Part shown: piece after piece, positions 30,001 to 38,709 of the stretch
How the letters are laid out: the number at the start of each line of letters is the position of its first letter
Numbering within the stretch: position 1 is the stretch's first letter
Assembly: GCA_947044365.1 (NCBI GenBank)
Contig: OX345636.1
Coordinates: 22,291,466 to 22,355,465 of the forward strand
Reading direction: 5' to 3'
Length of the DNA: 64,000 nt
Origin: Petrosia ficiformis
Taxonomy: Eukaryota; Porifera; Demospongiae; Haplosclerida; Petrosiidae
Program-made: the position numbers and the translations under genes
Notes under the pieces: model-generated
What the model was told of the DNA's origin: nothing
Seen by the model: only the letters and a program-made list of their open reading frames with translations
Database searches by the model: none

Positions 30001-33000
30001 ACACAGACATATAATATAATCTCCAGTGTTTTTGATAAGCTCATATGGTGCACCATTGGCCCAAAGATCAGAGCTTCTTATTTGGCACTGCACAGTTCTC
30101 TCTTTGGGCCAGTGGTGCAGTTAATTATGATTATATTGTCGCTAACAGCATTAACTTTTTGTTAATTGGCTCAAGATGTATTCTCAACATACTAACCATT
30201 TTTGAGCCAATTTGGCCCAAGCTTCAAAACCTATCAAATACTCTGATAGTCTCTGTATATTATTACAAGTATAGTGTACAATTATTTTCTCAAGTTGTCA
30301 ATAAGCATTCATGTTTTGCAATCATACTTTTGGGGAGGGTTCTGCACTGCAAGTGGATTAATTGTTAAGATTACTTTGTCGAAAAGTCAATTGTTAAATC
30401 ATACTATATTATATTATATACACCAAGTCTAGATGATGTATATAAGTGATACTGGTGTTCACTTTATAACTATTTACAAACTAAGTTGATCTACTGAATA
30501 ATGGAGAATTATTGCCAAATGATAAATGAGGCAATAAACTACATGTATACACAGTAATTAATAGTCACAATTCAGCAGTGGCTAAAACAATGTTTGTACA
30601 ACTAGTCTTATACAATACTACACTTTTAATAATTTAAACTGAGAAAGGTTTTCACTTTTCAGGCAAAACGTTTAGGTACAATATATGTATACATGTTTGT
30701 GTTTCATACTTTAGATATTCCTTTGTATCAATCATTCTTTCTACTTTTATTATTAAGGGACGGAGTAGACAACATTGTCAGAACCTTTATCAGACACTTC
30801 TAGCAGTTTACCTCAGACCACTTGACAGGTTAGTTATAATGAATAATAAAAGTATCCCTATCATTGTTATACTCTTGTATCCTTAATTACATGTATGATT
30901 ATAACACTATATTCTCACTGTTGTCTCCTTCTGTACGTCTCTGTGATTGTATTTACCTTTGGTCATCTGTCTCAACAGTTCTTGTCACCATCTGTTTCAC
31001 TTTCATGCGAAATACGTGCACTCATACACATGCACATGTACATACGAATGTGTTCAATCACACTTCATGAACATGAGTGTGACTCAAGATGCATACATAT
31101 GCAGCTGTTAATGTGCATCTGAATAGTCCTGTATATAGAGGCATTTTTCAAAGGCGTATGGTTTGAAGGTTTATTGACTCACTGGCAGTGCTGTTGGATC
31201 CTGACATGATGTCAGGTCGATTAGAGCAAGTTAACAGATACCTCAAACTCTTAGACAATCGTTCCTAGTTTAACACTACATGAAATGTAATGACACTGAA
31301 GTGGTCACTTACAAAAGCAGAACACAGTATAGTAAAGCCCAACCATACAAACACAAAGCAGCACCACACCTATAATTATTTATAATTAATTAGTACTGTT
31401 CTGTTCTCCCTAGTAAATTCATTTAATTTTCTCAAGCAGAATGATTGAACAGTTTGGAGGCCGGGGATCTCTAGCCTACTCCCTATCTCTCCAATACTTT
31501 TGTTGAGTTGCAATTCAATATCTAATGCCATTCTTTGCAGAACCCTCGCCACAATACAGAATACATGCATTGATTCACTGTTACTCCATGTTCTAATTTA
31601 CTATATACTAAGGTACATGTACATGACGATGGTTCTGCACAGCGTGTCGTTCATTAGTAACAGCAAATTGGCACTTCTCTAATAATTACTGTTCAAGAAA
31701 CATGTTATCTCACAGACACTAGTGAATGTGTGTTCCATACTTGATGAGATTGATTTTAACTTGAGGATTAGTAAATAGTTTTTTCACAAAATAGGGAATA
31801 GAAACAAACATAATTGGAATAATAAAAATGCTACTAGATTCAGAATAACTTTCATTAATCAATAATTAAGGTAGCACATTTCCATAGCAATTTCTTTAGG
31901 CTACTGTTGGAGATTTAAAAGGGTGTTTGTATTTTCTTTGATAGATTATACTTTACTAATAATTGTTACTGTTTCCTTTGCTATGTCTAGTTCCAAACCC
32001 CCAGTGATCAAACCAGCATTGAGATTACTCAACAACAATGGAGCAAATTTTGATGCTGCAAAGGTCTGTCATACTAAAACATGCATATACATACTGTTTA
32101 ACTATATTGAAAAGTCCTGAATGATTGGGTAGTGTATTATCCATATTGTTCTATGTTTGTTTTCACCAATCAATAATTGTTTTTATAATAATCAAACGTT
32201 TCAGTAGTTATACAACCAGTGGTATAATAATAATTACAAAAAACATTATACTATTCATACTACATTAGAGTGTACAAGATACTAAGGAGCATGCATGATG
32301 TTGTAGAGGTCACACGCACTGGTCTGTGTCACACGCATTTGGTTGTGTGTCAAACTTGTGACTGGATTGCAGTGTCAGGTAGACATCAGGCAGTAGTCCT
32401 TTTTCTCTATTCAGAGCATCTTCCTCTTTGTGTATGTGCCAAGACTCCATTGTACATCGAGGATGTGTGAAAGCATTTCGATCGACTAGTGTGTTGTTGT
32501 CCCAATAATTCTGTGGTTGGTAGAGATTACATGCTCAGCTAAGGCACTACTGTTTACATCAAATGTGTGGACAGCTCTTTGATGTTCTTACATGTCATGT
32601 AAGAGTTCTTCCTATCTGTCCGATGTACGACTTGGAACAATCAGAACGAGGAATCTTGTAAACAACTCCTGCTTGTTGGTGAGCTTGGACAGGGTGCTTA
32701 GGGTGGCACAAGATTTGTCTGAGAGTCCTGGTCGGTCTGAAAAAGGTCCAGATGTTTAAGGGTTCTAGCACCCTTTGAATAGCTTCTGAATGTCCTTTCA
32801 GGTATGGGAGAGTGAGGGTCTACCTGACACTGTAATCCGGTCACAAGTTTGACACACAACCTAATGCGTGTGACACAGACCAGTGCGTGTGACCTCTATA
32901 ACATCATGCATGCTTCTTAGTATCTTGTACAGTCCAATGTAGTATACATAGTAGAATGTTTTTTTTGTAATTATTATTATACCACTGATGAAGGTAGTTG

Positions 33001-35044
33001 TATAACTACTGAAACGTTTGGTTATTATAACAAGATATATAGAGAATAAAGTATTCCTATGACTGCTTTGTGGTGTCCAGTATTCAGTAATCTTTATCGT
33101 GCTTGAACAACATCAGCGTATTTATAGTTATTATTTTGATTATCTACTCTGTTTACCTTTTAAAGGACCTTGTAGAACTTTAGGAATATATTTCAGGTAG
33201 AATAGCTAGCTAATAGTTCTACGTAAGCTACACAGCTTCCTTTCTGCTGGTCTGTAGAGCTTGAGCGCGCATTCTTTTACGTGTCACGCCCATTAATTGA
33301 CCGAGCTTCCCGGAATGACGTAACTTCCTTAATTATGTATACAACACATGCTCGCGCAAGTGGTACATGTACTAACATATATATATATATATAAACATAT
33401 ATCGAACCCGTGGGAAAGGAATCATAGAGATGGCCCCACGGGCCATAAAAACAATTATTGATTGGTGAAAGTAAACAAACAACAATGGATATACTGTATA
33501 ACTGTATAACTAATACATGTATATTATTGGGTACATGTACATGTATGTACCACTCATCTTTCTTCTATTAATCGTTATTCACCAATCAGAAGTTTTATTG
33601 AAAAACCAAATGTTTCGATAGCTGATCAGCTATCTTCATCAGTGGTATAATAATTATAATAAACATGCAAACCCTAAGTCATATTTATAGTAAGATGTCC
33701 GACACTAATATCCATACATGATAGGTCATGTGGGTGTCTGTCCCAAGATCTTAACTACAGTATAATGTTGTCCCACAGTCCTTGAACATCAGCGTATTTA
33801 TAGTTATTATTTTGATTATCTACTCTGTTTACCTTTTAAAGGACCTTGTAGAACTTTAGGAATATATATATCAGTAGTTATACAACCAGTGGTATAATAA
33901 TAATTACAAAAAACATTATACTATTCATACTACATTAGAGTGTACAAGATACTAAGGAGCATGCATGATGTTGTAGAGGTCACACGCGCTGGTCTGTGTC
34001 ACACGCATTTGGTTGTGTGTCAAACTTGTGACTGGATTGCAGTGTCAGGTAGACATCAGGCAGTAGTCCTTTTTCTCTATTCAGAGCATCTTCCTCTTTG
34101 TGTATGTGCCAAGACTCCATTGTACATCGAGGATGTGTGAAAGCATTTCGATCGACTAGTGTGTTGTTGTCCCAATAATTCTGTGGTTCATTGACAGAGA
34201 CTCTGTTTTGAGTGGAAGTCACTGGTTGACACGTTTTGTGGCAATTGTCACTGAATATTAAAACTTCTGATTGGTGAATAACGATTAATAGAAATATATG
34301 AATATACCCAATCATTCAGGACTACATAATGTACCAGTCAGTTGAATCTTATGAAGAACACTGTTGAACATAATTCATAACTAGGAATACGTACATGTAT
34401 GTGCAGGAATGTCTCACTCGCACTAAACTGTACTGTAGGTGCAGTCAATTATTCAGAAAGGTGTGGTTTTAGTCACACAAATGGTATATTTGTCTTTGAC
34501 ACTTACATGTATATTGGCATGAAAGAAGAGAGAATTTAGTGACTTGTCATCTTGTGATCCTTGCGATGATGCTAACATACACAGGATTGTCTTGCCTCTC
34601 GTTCAACTCTCATAGATATCATTGTTTCCTATCTCTACCTCTTAATTTCTCCTCTGTCTTGACCTCTTCTGTAGCTCCCTCTCTTTGCTTCCTTTTTTTC
34701 AGTGTAGCTAGGCATCGAAGGCATGCTGTAGGTCCCTCACTCGTACATGTAGGTTCCTCACTCGTCTCTACATTAGAGCAGTACGCCATCACCAGTACAC
34801 GCGGTCAACTGATTAACATGTATGTTATATATATATATATACACATGTATATATATTATATGTATATATATATATACATGTATATATATATATACATGTA
34901 TATATAATATTATATATGTATGTAATATATATAGTATGCTAACAATATGTTGTATGATGGTGACATCTCCTGCATAGTGTGCACATGGAAGTTCTATATA
35001 CAATATATAGAACTCACCACATCATAGAGATGATGTCACCATCA

Positions 35045-35079
<35 letters not shown>

Positions 35080-38045
35080 AACTAAGGTCGAGATTTCACT
35101 ACACTCCCAGATTAGTTGCCTCACACTAAGGTGCTCGGCAATTATTTTAATTCTTACCAAGCTTCTGAATGAGTTTACCCTGTACTACAAATTAGCACTT
35201 ATATGGACCAATATTCCAATAAACTGATAATGACTTCAAAGATTAAGCAATATTCTATGTGCATATGCCAACTAGTATCATCTAACGAAAATGTGTATTT
35301 TAATATAATAATTATGGTATCTGATCCAATTATCAAAAATGGACACTTCCGCAACATAATTTCAATCAAAGGCTTACTAACATTTAACTCCTCATCATGT
35401 ACAGGAAGTCAATGAAATTCATAACAGCTCTTCCTGTATACCAAATTGATTGAAAGTGAGCATTTGTTCAAGTGTCCCTTTTCAAAAATTAATCATGAAA
35501 TGGCATTACTATAGTGCACTGGAAATATTAGTATAATAGATAGTAATTCAATTTGTTTTTCTCCTTGGTGTGTTTATCAAATTTCAGGTTCTACAGTTAC
35601 TACCACCTCAATGGGAGATTAGTACAGTGAAAGAATTCCTAATGAGAAGTTTGCGTAGTACAACACACACCATGAGAACATCAAAAATTGAACACAGTCT
35701 TGCCAAAGGAGAACATTTACAGGTAAAAATTAGTTTTGTTCAACTCATCATAATTATGTAAGTGTTCAAAATGAGGTAAAAATACACGTACAGTACGTGA
35801 CTTTATTACGTTTATGTACAGTGCACTATGATGGGATCTGCACTTTAATAAGGTGATGTTCAACCCTAAGTAATACTATAGTCACAGGTGTAGCCAACTG
35901 CCGAACATTTTCACCTATTTTCACCACTTTTGTCCTACTCCCTATATACTTTGTGTACAGCTCAGTTTCCATTTATTGGACATTCAATAGATTTACATTG
36001 TCCTGTTTCCACACCACTGACTATAGTACTATATACTTTGTACTTTAGTAATATTTGAATTCCCTTTACATTTGTACTGAGGTATAATACTGTGTAGTAC
36101 ATTCAAATTATATACAGTGTACTTCAGTGAATGGAAGTAAAGTGATAAAATGTAAACTTAATAATGTCAGGTACTGTACATACATGTACATGGTGTTTAA
36201 TTGTTTGCTGTTTGGCCATTTTAATTAGTTGGTTATCACCTTATCATCAGTACTACAATTATGAAAATATCAGTCAACAATTATTTTCTGTGCAGATATC
36301 ACAGTAATTGATTATTGGCTAGATTCAACAAGTAATAAAAAATATTGCTCATCCCTAGTAACATGTGAAAATGCATCTGTGATACTATTTTCATCTTTGA
36401 TGATTAATATCATTACCACATACACTATCAACAAAGCAGGTCTCAAGATGTCATACCAAACTGGTCAAAATTTATAATGTTTAAACGTATCTCAAGAAAC
36501 ATTTCAATTTACTTAGCTATACATGTGTACATTGAAGCACTTCTAAGCAAACCTGAGAACTGAATCAAAATCAAGAGTATAAAAGTGTATAAAAGTGTAT
36601 AAATAAAGCGAAATGAGTTCAATTACTGCTATGCACTAGTGAGGCAATGCTAGTGTGTGCATGTGATAGTACATGTATCTTGAGTTTATAGGACTGTTTT
36701 TTGAACAAACATTTCTCTTGCAATGAGTGTAGTTTTGGTTAATACTTGCACTGTCCGGTACTCAAGTACCCTTGGCCAGGTCTAGTTCAATTCAAATTAC
36801 TATACATCTACCAAAGCATAATGCTTTCCCATATATTGCAAAACTTGTCTTTGGATTTTTATACATGTAGCTCAGTCATGATGTTCTCAATCATGTATTT
36901 CTAATTTTGTATGTTACATTCACATATTCATTTGTTCTCCTTCATTAGACTCGTTATGAGTTAATGCAGTTGCAAGGTGGACCTGTTATTATCAGTGAAA
37001 ACAAGTTAGTCCAATACTGAAAATCTTACTAATTAAAAAGTGACCTTGTCCCACAAAATGATTGCACGAATTACTGGGAGAATTGCACTAGCTTTTACCT
37101 GATTCTCTCCCTGTGTCAGGTTTGTGGCCCTCAAAATTTGTCAAATCTCAACAAGGTCTTTCTCTATATACGTTCATCTTGTGGTCATTAAGTTTTCCAT
37201 TTTAATCAAGCTTTTCCATTGTAGAATCAGACCTTATTATTAGCTTAAAGTTTCACCTTGTTGCATTAGCCATTTGTAACTGTAGCTCATTTTCGAAAAA
37301 GATCACTTGCTTGTGTAGAATGGCATACATGACTGATGAACTTGGAAATCATTCCTAATACCTTACACAAATACTAGGCTATAGAAATTGTACGAGCCGA
37401 GCTGGAACTATTTTGGGCATGAAGTAAGCATTGTTATTACTACATTTCCAACATGAAATTCCAGTGAGTATCACAAGTTACCTGCATTTGTTACAAGAAG
37501 AAATTTAGTTGTTTCTTAGATATTCAGGTTTAGTAATCACTATATATACGAGGTTATACTTTAGTTCTTTAGAAGTTGGATTTGCCATCATAAAATCAAC
37601 TCTCATCAGACAATAACTCAGTATTCATAAATAAAAGTAGGCTTTGAGTACTCAAGCTTCTGTACATACTCACTCATGATAGGTGTGGTTAATTAGGTTA
37701 AAAGTGCGGTGTACGTTTCCAAGGTAACCATGGCAACACCCCACCCTCTGTGTTAATACTATGACTTAAGTGTAGTTCATCATGCATTTCATGGTCACAT
37801 TACTCTTTCCTTCCCTTTTTGTTAGTTCCTGATACAGTATATAATTAAACTTTAAGATGGTGGAAATTTTTGTGAAGAACGAAACAATAATTATAATTTT
37901 TTTCTATAGACTTTGTCCTGTATGCCAGTTGCCTTTTAATGATGCTACAGCTTTTGTACGTTATCCAAATGGAATTGTAACACATTTAAAATGTGGACGC
38001 AATAAGAATATCTGTCCAGTTACAGGAACTTGGTTTGGTGACTAG
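3092..38045 (+). CDS. TGFBRAP1: TGFBRAP1 / VPS3-type subunit of the CORVET endosomal tethering complex
   Basis: Twenty-nine exons join with matching phases to 869 aa; the human protein is about 860. Exons: 3092-3172, 3558-3610, 4005-4104, 5177-5240, 5704-5738, 6996-7025, 7545-7601, 10260-10367, 13219-13311, 15493-15552, 15992-16054, 16117-16260, 16853-16945, 18255-18356, 19189-19293, 20166-20247, 20761-20816, 22537-22578, 23150-23275, 23959-24098, 25003-25210, 25871-25965, 26565-26676, 29126-29215, 30758-30828, 31991-32063, 35588-35722, 36949-37004, 37910-38045. Residues about 28-325 form the CNH (citron homology) propeller (ERNLYVGT, MNRLLALVD, TPIVKR, FSLLDQQ). The middle is the clathrin-repeat-like Vps39 region (EKQFIEEAILLAE, YIVDFLKQ, VYLEHII, HEKALTLLAHQLQDYDGAEQYC). 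The C-terminus has a treble-clef-like motif (CPVCQ, FVRYPNGIVTHLKC). In animals the protein is a VPS3-like Rab5-side CORVET subunit acting in early endosome fusion. A small exon between the seventh and eighth may be missing, because the alignment to human is a few residues short there. Donors after the exons ending at 23275 and 25210 are GTTTGT and GTTTGA. Confidence 0.95.
4890..4965. repeat. Dispersed repeat containing aggagtgcatgaacccca
   Basis: Related stretches occur at 8565-8615 (aggagcgcatgaatccca), on the opposite strand at 9455-9500, and more weakly at 23770-23810. All lie in TGFBRAP1 introns. This is probably an old interspersed element. The full unit could not be delimited by eye. 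Confidence 0.4.
5408..5434. repeat. Short tandem repeat of acagt
   Basis: Five to six copies of the pentamer acagt lie in the intron after the exon ending at 5240. It is a simple microsatellite. Confidence 0.85.
6128..6430. mobile_element. Foldback MITE family B, near-complete palindromic copy
   Basis: The two halves are long inverted repeats. aaaaaatgaaag, gaaaaagcacaggaacaaga, ttgggatggtaccttagct and ccacctccacataac on the left are mirrored by gttatgtggaggtgg, agctaaggta, atcccaatcttgttcttgtg and ctttcattaaaa on the right. The element is non-coding and about 300 bp. It lies in the TGFBRAP1 intron 5739-6995. Other copies in the window are at 1165, 7634, 16533 and 17800. Confidence 0.75.
7634..7790. 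mobile_element. Half copy of foldback MITE family B
   Basis: The left arm is present (aataataaaag, a ggaaaggg block, gattgggatagtaccttagc, cttccacataacaat). The mirrored right arm is absent. It is probably a deleted copy. Confidence 0.6.
8669..8974. mobile_element. hAT-type MITE with a perfect 8-bp target duplication
   Basis: The 306-bp element starts TAGTGATGCACC and ends GGTGCACCACTA. It is flanked by acgcttag at 8661-8668 and again at 8975-8982. The interior holds repeated cggtatcgg and ttatcgg blocks and no open frame. The 8-bp duplication and the TAGTG.TGC terminus are hAT hallmarks. A second, degraded and inverted copy is at 38961-39420. Confidence 0.85.
9597..9940. mobile_element. MITE family A, copy 1
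   Basis: The copy starts gtatccctaggattgctttg and ends ggaaagcaatcataaggata followed by gccctgcaggccataaaa. These are imperfect terminal inverted repeats. The interior carries the family block tctgctgtagcttgagc and a caagcccc stretch. Homologous copies lie at 21129, 33051, 49650 and 50711. Non-coding. Confidence 0.75.
10670..10897 (-). pseudogene. hAT transposase N-terminal fragment with a BED zinc finger
   Basis: A 75-aa reading frame includes SKSIVWNFFGF, then CQLCKQILKYPGNNINLRFH and HLESHHC. This is the BED finger pattern (C-x2-C, then H-x3-5-H) found at the start of hAT (ZBED) transposases. No downstream catalytic region follows. The copy lies in the TGFBRAP1 intron 10368-13218, near a palindromic block at 10460-10530 that may be the element end. 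It is a decayed remnant. Confidence 0.7.
11834..12016 (+). pseudogene. MULE transposase fragment
   Basis: The frame reads LLQLIKVIFPGTHIYGCYIH followed by FAKHLWRKVEQYKEDALVRQ. This matches the conserved stretch of Mutator-like (often FLYWCH-associated) transposases, in which F-P then GC-x-FH and an LWRK-like motif follow the second catalytic aspartate. No start and no remaining catalytic region were found. It is a truncated remnant inside a TGFBRAP1 intron. The family name rests on motif recall. Confidence 0.6.
16533..16770. mobile_element. Foldback MITE family B, shortened palindromic copy
   Basis: Left arm gaaacaagaacaatcaaaaa, atgaaagatgtagggatgtc; right arm gacatc-type sequence read as gatgtccctacatcttcttt and ttttttattattcttg. 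The centre is shorter than in 6128-6430. It lies in the intron between TGFBRAP1 exons ending 16260 and starting 16853. Confidence 0.7.
17800..18193. mobile_element. Foldback MITE family B, long palindromic copy with internal duplication
   Basis: Left arm gaaacaagaataataaaaaa, agattgggatggtgccttgc; right arm ttctttattattcttg. The motif ttaaataccacttccaca is duplicated at 17945-17980, and its complement is duplicated on the other side (18067-18105). The copy therefore shows internal growth of the hairpin stem. Confidence 0.75.
19820..19850. repeat. (TG)n microsatellite
   Basis: About 13 TG repeats in a TGFBRAP1 intron, with no other structure seen. Confidence 0.85.
21129..21559. mobile_element. 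MITE family A, copy 2
   Basis: Begins gtatccctataattgctttg and ends with gtggaaagcaattatagg and gccataaaaa. The interior has the family block ctgctggtctgtagatc. It lies in the TGFBRAP1 intron 20817-22536. Confidence 0.75.
22613..22773. mobile_element. hAT-type MITE (CAGGGGTGTGGAAAC family) with an 8-bp target duplication
   Basis: The 161-bp element starts CAGGGGTGTGGAAAC and ends GTTTCCACACCACTG. It is flanked on both sides by attgagac (22605-22612 and 22774-22781). The centre is TTTTCACC-rich and non-coding. A related copy lies at 35890-36020. Confidence 0.85.
24127..24468. mobile_element. hAT-type MITE (GATGTGCAATAC family) with an 8-bp target duplication
   Basis: Ends are TAGGGATGTGCAATAC and GTATTGCACATCACTG. 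The flanks are aatagaac on both sides (24119-24126 and 24469-24476). The interior is AT-rich with inverted ATATTG/CAATAT blocks and no open frame. It sits just downstream of the exon ending at 24098. Confidence 0.8.
25985..26165. repeat. Minisatellite of acatgt-rich units
   Basis: About three imperfect copies of a 60-65 bp unit, each with aatatacatgtgcatgtaca, gaacatgtaatata and acatacaat. All reading frames across it are repeat artefacts. It follows directly after the TGFBRAP1 exon ending at 25965. Confidence 0.8.
26850..27345. repeat. Minisatellite array, unit about 50-60 bp
   Basis: About nine to ten copies of ataattatactagagtaata followed by two or three tactagaataata blocks. Copies differ mainly in the number of tactagaataata sub-blocks, so this is a higher-order array. 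It is intronic (TGFBRAP1 intron 26677-29125). Confidence 0.9.
27419..28633. mobile_element. THAP-coding DNA transposon remnant with terminal inverted repeats of nearly 300 bp
   Basis: Starts taatagaccgtttcatttaa and ends with the complement. The inverted repeats cover about 27421-27715 and 28355-28632 with high identity. Between them a short frame (27855-27962) encodes the start of a THAP finger. The long inverted repeats carry promoter-like motifs: an ETS-like CCGGAAGTGACG and a YY1-like CAAGATGGCG, at 28543-28576 and mirrored at 27474-27517. The THAP finger suggests a P-element-type transposon. A non-autonomous or decayed copy is inferred because no transposase core is present. Confidence 0.8.
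27855..27962 (+). pseudogene. Truncated THAP-domain open frame inside the transposon
   Basis: The 35-codon frame begins MPSSCIVCGKTKGQ and continues SMHHFLTDPSKVAEGIEFE before TGA. The MP-x-x-C-x2-C start, the H-x-F and the DPSK patterns are those of THAP fingers. The later C-x2-H part is missing after the stop, so the domain is broken. Confidence 0.65.
30045..30220. repeat. Dispersed repeat family F, copy 2
   Basis: Reverse complement of the element at 1829-1965, with ttggcccaaagatcagagc, tctctttgggccagtggtg, ttggctcaagatgtattctc and gagccaatttggcccaagc. The inner blocks suggest a small palindromic element. No coding content was seen. Confidence 0.6.
32270..32830 (-). pseudogene. Penelope-like element, C-terminal RT remnant and GIY-YIG endonuclease, copy 1
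   Basis: Translated on the minus strand across several breaks, the segment reads GVVYKIPRSDCSKSYIGQTG, then NYWDNNTLVDRNAF, and EEDALNREKGLLPDV with a conserved glutamate. This is the GIY-YIG nuclease found at the C-terminus of Penelope-like retroelements, with a short piece resembling the end of the reverse transcriptase just upstream. In-frame stops and frame changes show it is dead. Upstream of it the sequence turns back into an inverted copy of its own 3' end (32820-33030), a common result of Penelope-like insertion. Confidence 0.75.
32981..33022 (+). ncRNA. Hammerhead ribozyme core in Penelope-like DNA (plus strand)
   Basis: All core elements are in order: ACCA (stem I 5' strand, 32981-32984), CTGATGA (32985-32991), a stem II hairpin GTAGTT / AACTAC with a four-base loop, GAAA (33011-33014) running into ACGT as a minimal stem III, U as the cleavage-site base (33018), and TGGT (33019-33022) closing stem I. 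Penelope-like elements are known to carry hammerheads with such very short stem III. The structure is seen in sequence; activity is not shown. Confidence 0.7.
33051..33450. mobile_element. MITE family A, copy 3
   Basis: Begins gtattcctatgactgctttg and ends ggaaaggaatcatagagatg followed by gccccacgggccataaaa. The interior contains tctgctggtctgtagagctt. It is inserted inside the foldback locus directly after the plus-strand hammerhead, so it is younger than that part. Confidence 0.75.
33605..33646 (-). ncRNA. Hammerhead ribozyme core in Penelope-like DNA (minus strand)
   Basis: On the minus strand: ACCA (33646-33643), CTGATGA (33642-33636), an 18-nt perfectly self-complementary stem II (gatagctgatcagctatc), GAAA (33616-33613), ACAT as stem III, U at 33609 as the cleavage base, and TGGT (33608-33605). 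Stem III has one C-A mismatch compared with ACGT in the 32981 copy, so this copy may be weaker. Stem II differs in sequence between the two copies while pairing is kept. Confidence 0.7.
33873..34290 (-). pseudogene. Penelope-like element, GIY-YIG remnant, copy 2
   Basis: Near-identical over about 300 bp to 32213-32505. Minus-strand translation gives NYWDNNTLVDRNAFTHPRC and EEDALNREKGLLPDV. The GVVYKI...YIG half is replaced by unrelated sequence upstream of about 34190. The high identity of the two copies points to a recent duplication. The hammerhead at its 3' end is broken (accactggttg in place of the intact core). Confidence 0.7.
34818..35078. repeat. AT-rich palindromic block
   Basis: Long runs of atatatgtatatatacatg lie on both sides of an inverted pair, gatggtgacatctc / gatgatgtcaccatcat, around a central palindrome of agttctatata. 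The same gatgatgtcaccatcat end recurs alone at 52162-52185, which suggests a transposon terminus. Confidence 0.6.
35890..36020. mobile_element. Degraded hAT-type MITE related to 22613-22773
   Basis: Shares the tattttcaccac and attggacattcaatagattt blocks and the end gtttccacaccactg with the 22613 copy. The 5' end is altered and no clean target duplication was found. Confidence 0.6.
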
Positions 38046-38709
38046 ATTAATTTCATTTGTGATACTATGTTGTGTATACCAATAATTTTATACATACATG
38101 ATATAATTTTATTAGTTAGCCGTGAATGTTTGTCTCATTTAATGTACATTTGGACATATATGCTTTTTATTTGTGATCTCTAAATTTTTTACTAATTATC
38201 AATGAAACAGTGAAGCAATGTTACGTACATTATAGTCCAGAATTAAATCAAACATTACTGCAACAAGTATTGTAACCAAAGAGGAATGGAAGTTATAAAC
38301 AACTAGAGTACGTGATGGGATGTATACAAGTGAGAATCATAGGGTGTGGAACATATTAGGATTGGGGAGCCAATTGAAATAATTATATAGGGCTAGATTT
38401 CTGCATGTCATGTGGGCGATATCATGACTACTCAATAAGCTGTACATTCCAGTTTATTGTATTACTTATAACAGTTCTTTTATTATTAGAAAGGGGAGGG
38501 TTGGAGAGCTTAGCCCTCTCTTCTCAGAGCATGTGGGAGCTATCCCTTGTGAGAAAAGCATAATATAGGATATACATGTGCATTACAACAACAACAAAAA
38601 AAACAATTCATGTGACTACATGTTGAATTGAACTTAAGATGTGAAGAACAAGTGATATAATGACTAAGGTATGATAATCCTTATAGTACAATACAGTATT
38701 GTAAATGAG
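38046..38709. other. Tail-to-tail spacer between TGFBRAP1 and NTHL1
   Basis: The 664-bp spacer holds the 3' ends of two convergent genes. No open frame, repeat or transposon was recognised. It is AT-rich and probably contains both 3' UTRs and polyadenylation signals, which could not be assigned to single sites. Confidence 0.5.

Larger units (their letters stand above)
32113..34323. mobile_element. Layered foldback locus built from Penelope-like pieces
   Basis: A perfect 19-bp inverted repeat (agtcctgaatgattgggta) bounds the locus at 32113-32131 and 34305-34323. Inside are further inverted pairs: ttttcaccaatcaataattg at about 32160 against 33450-33472, and attaatcgttattcaccaat at about 33570 against 34260-34291. 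There are also two near-identical direct copies of a GIY-YIG coding segment (32213-32505 and 33883-34190), two hammerhead cores and one MITE A insertion. It fills most of the TGFBRAP1 intron 32064-35587. Confidence 0.75.

Noticed and set aside
32187..32232. Third and fourth hammerhead copies (minus strand here and at 33873-33900)
   Set aside because: Both have accactggttg where CTGATGA plus part of stem II should be; the catalytic core is deleted.
32270..32470. Plus-strand 66-codon frame starting MYKILRSMHDVVEV, repeated at 33940-34140
   Set aside because: It is antisense to the GIY-YIG remnant and is duplicated only because the DNA segment is duplicated.
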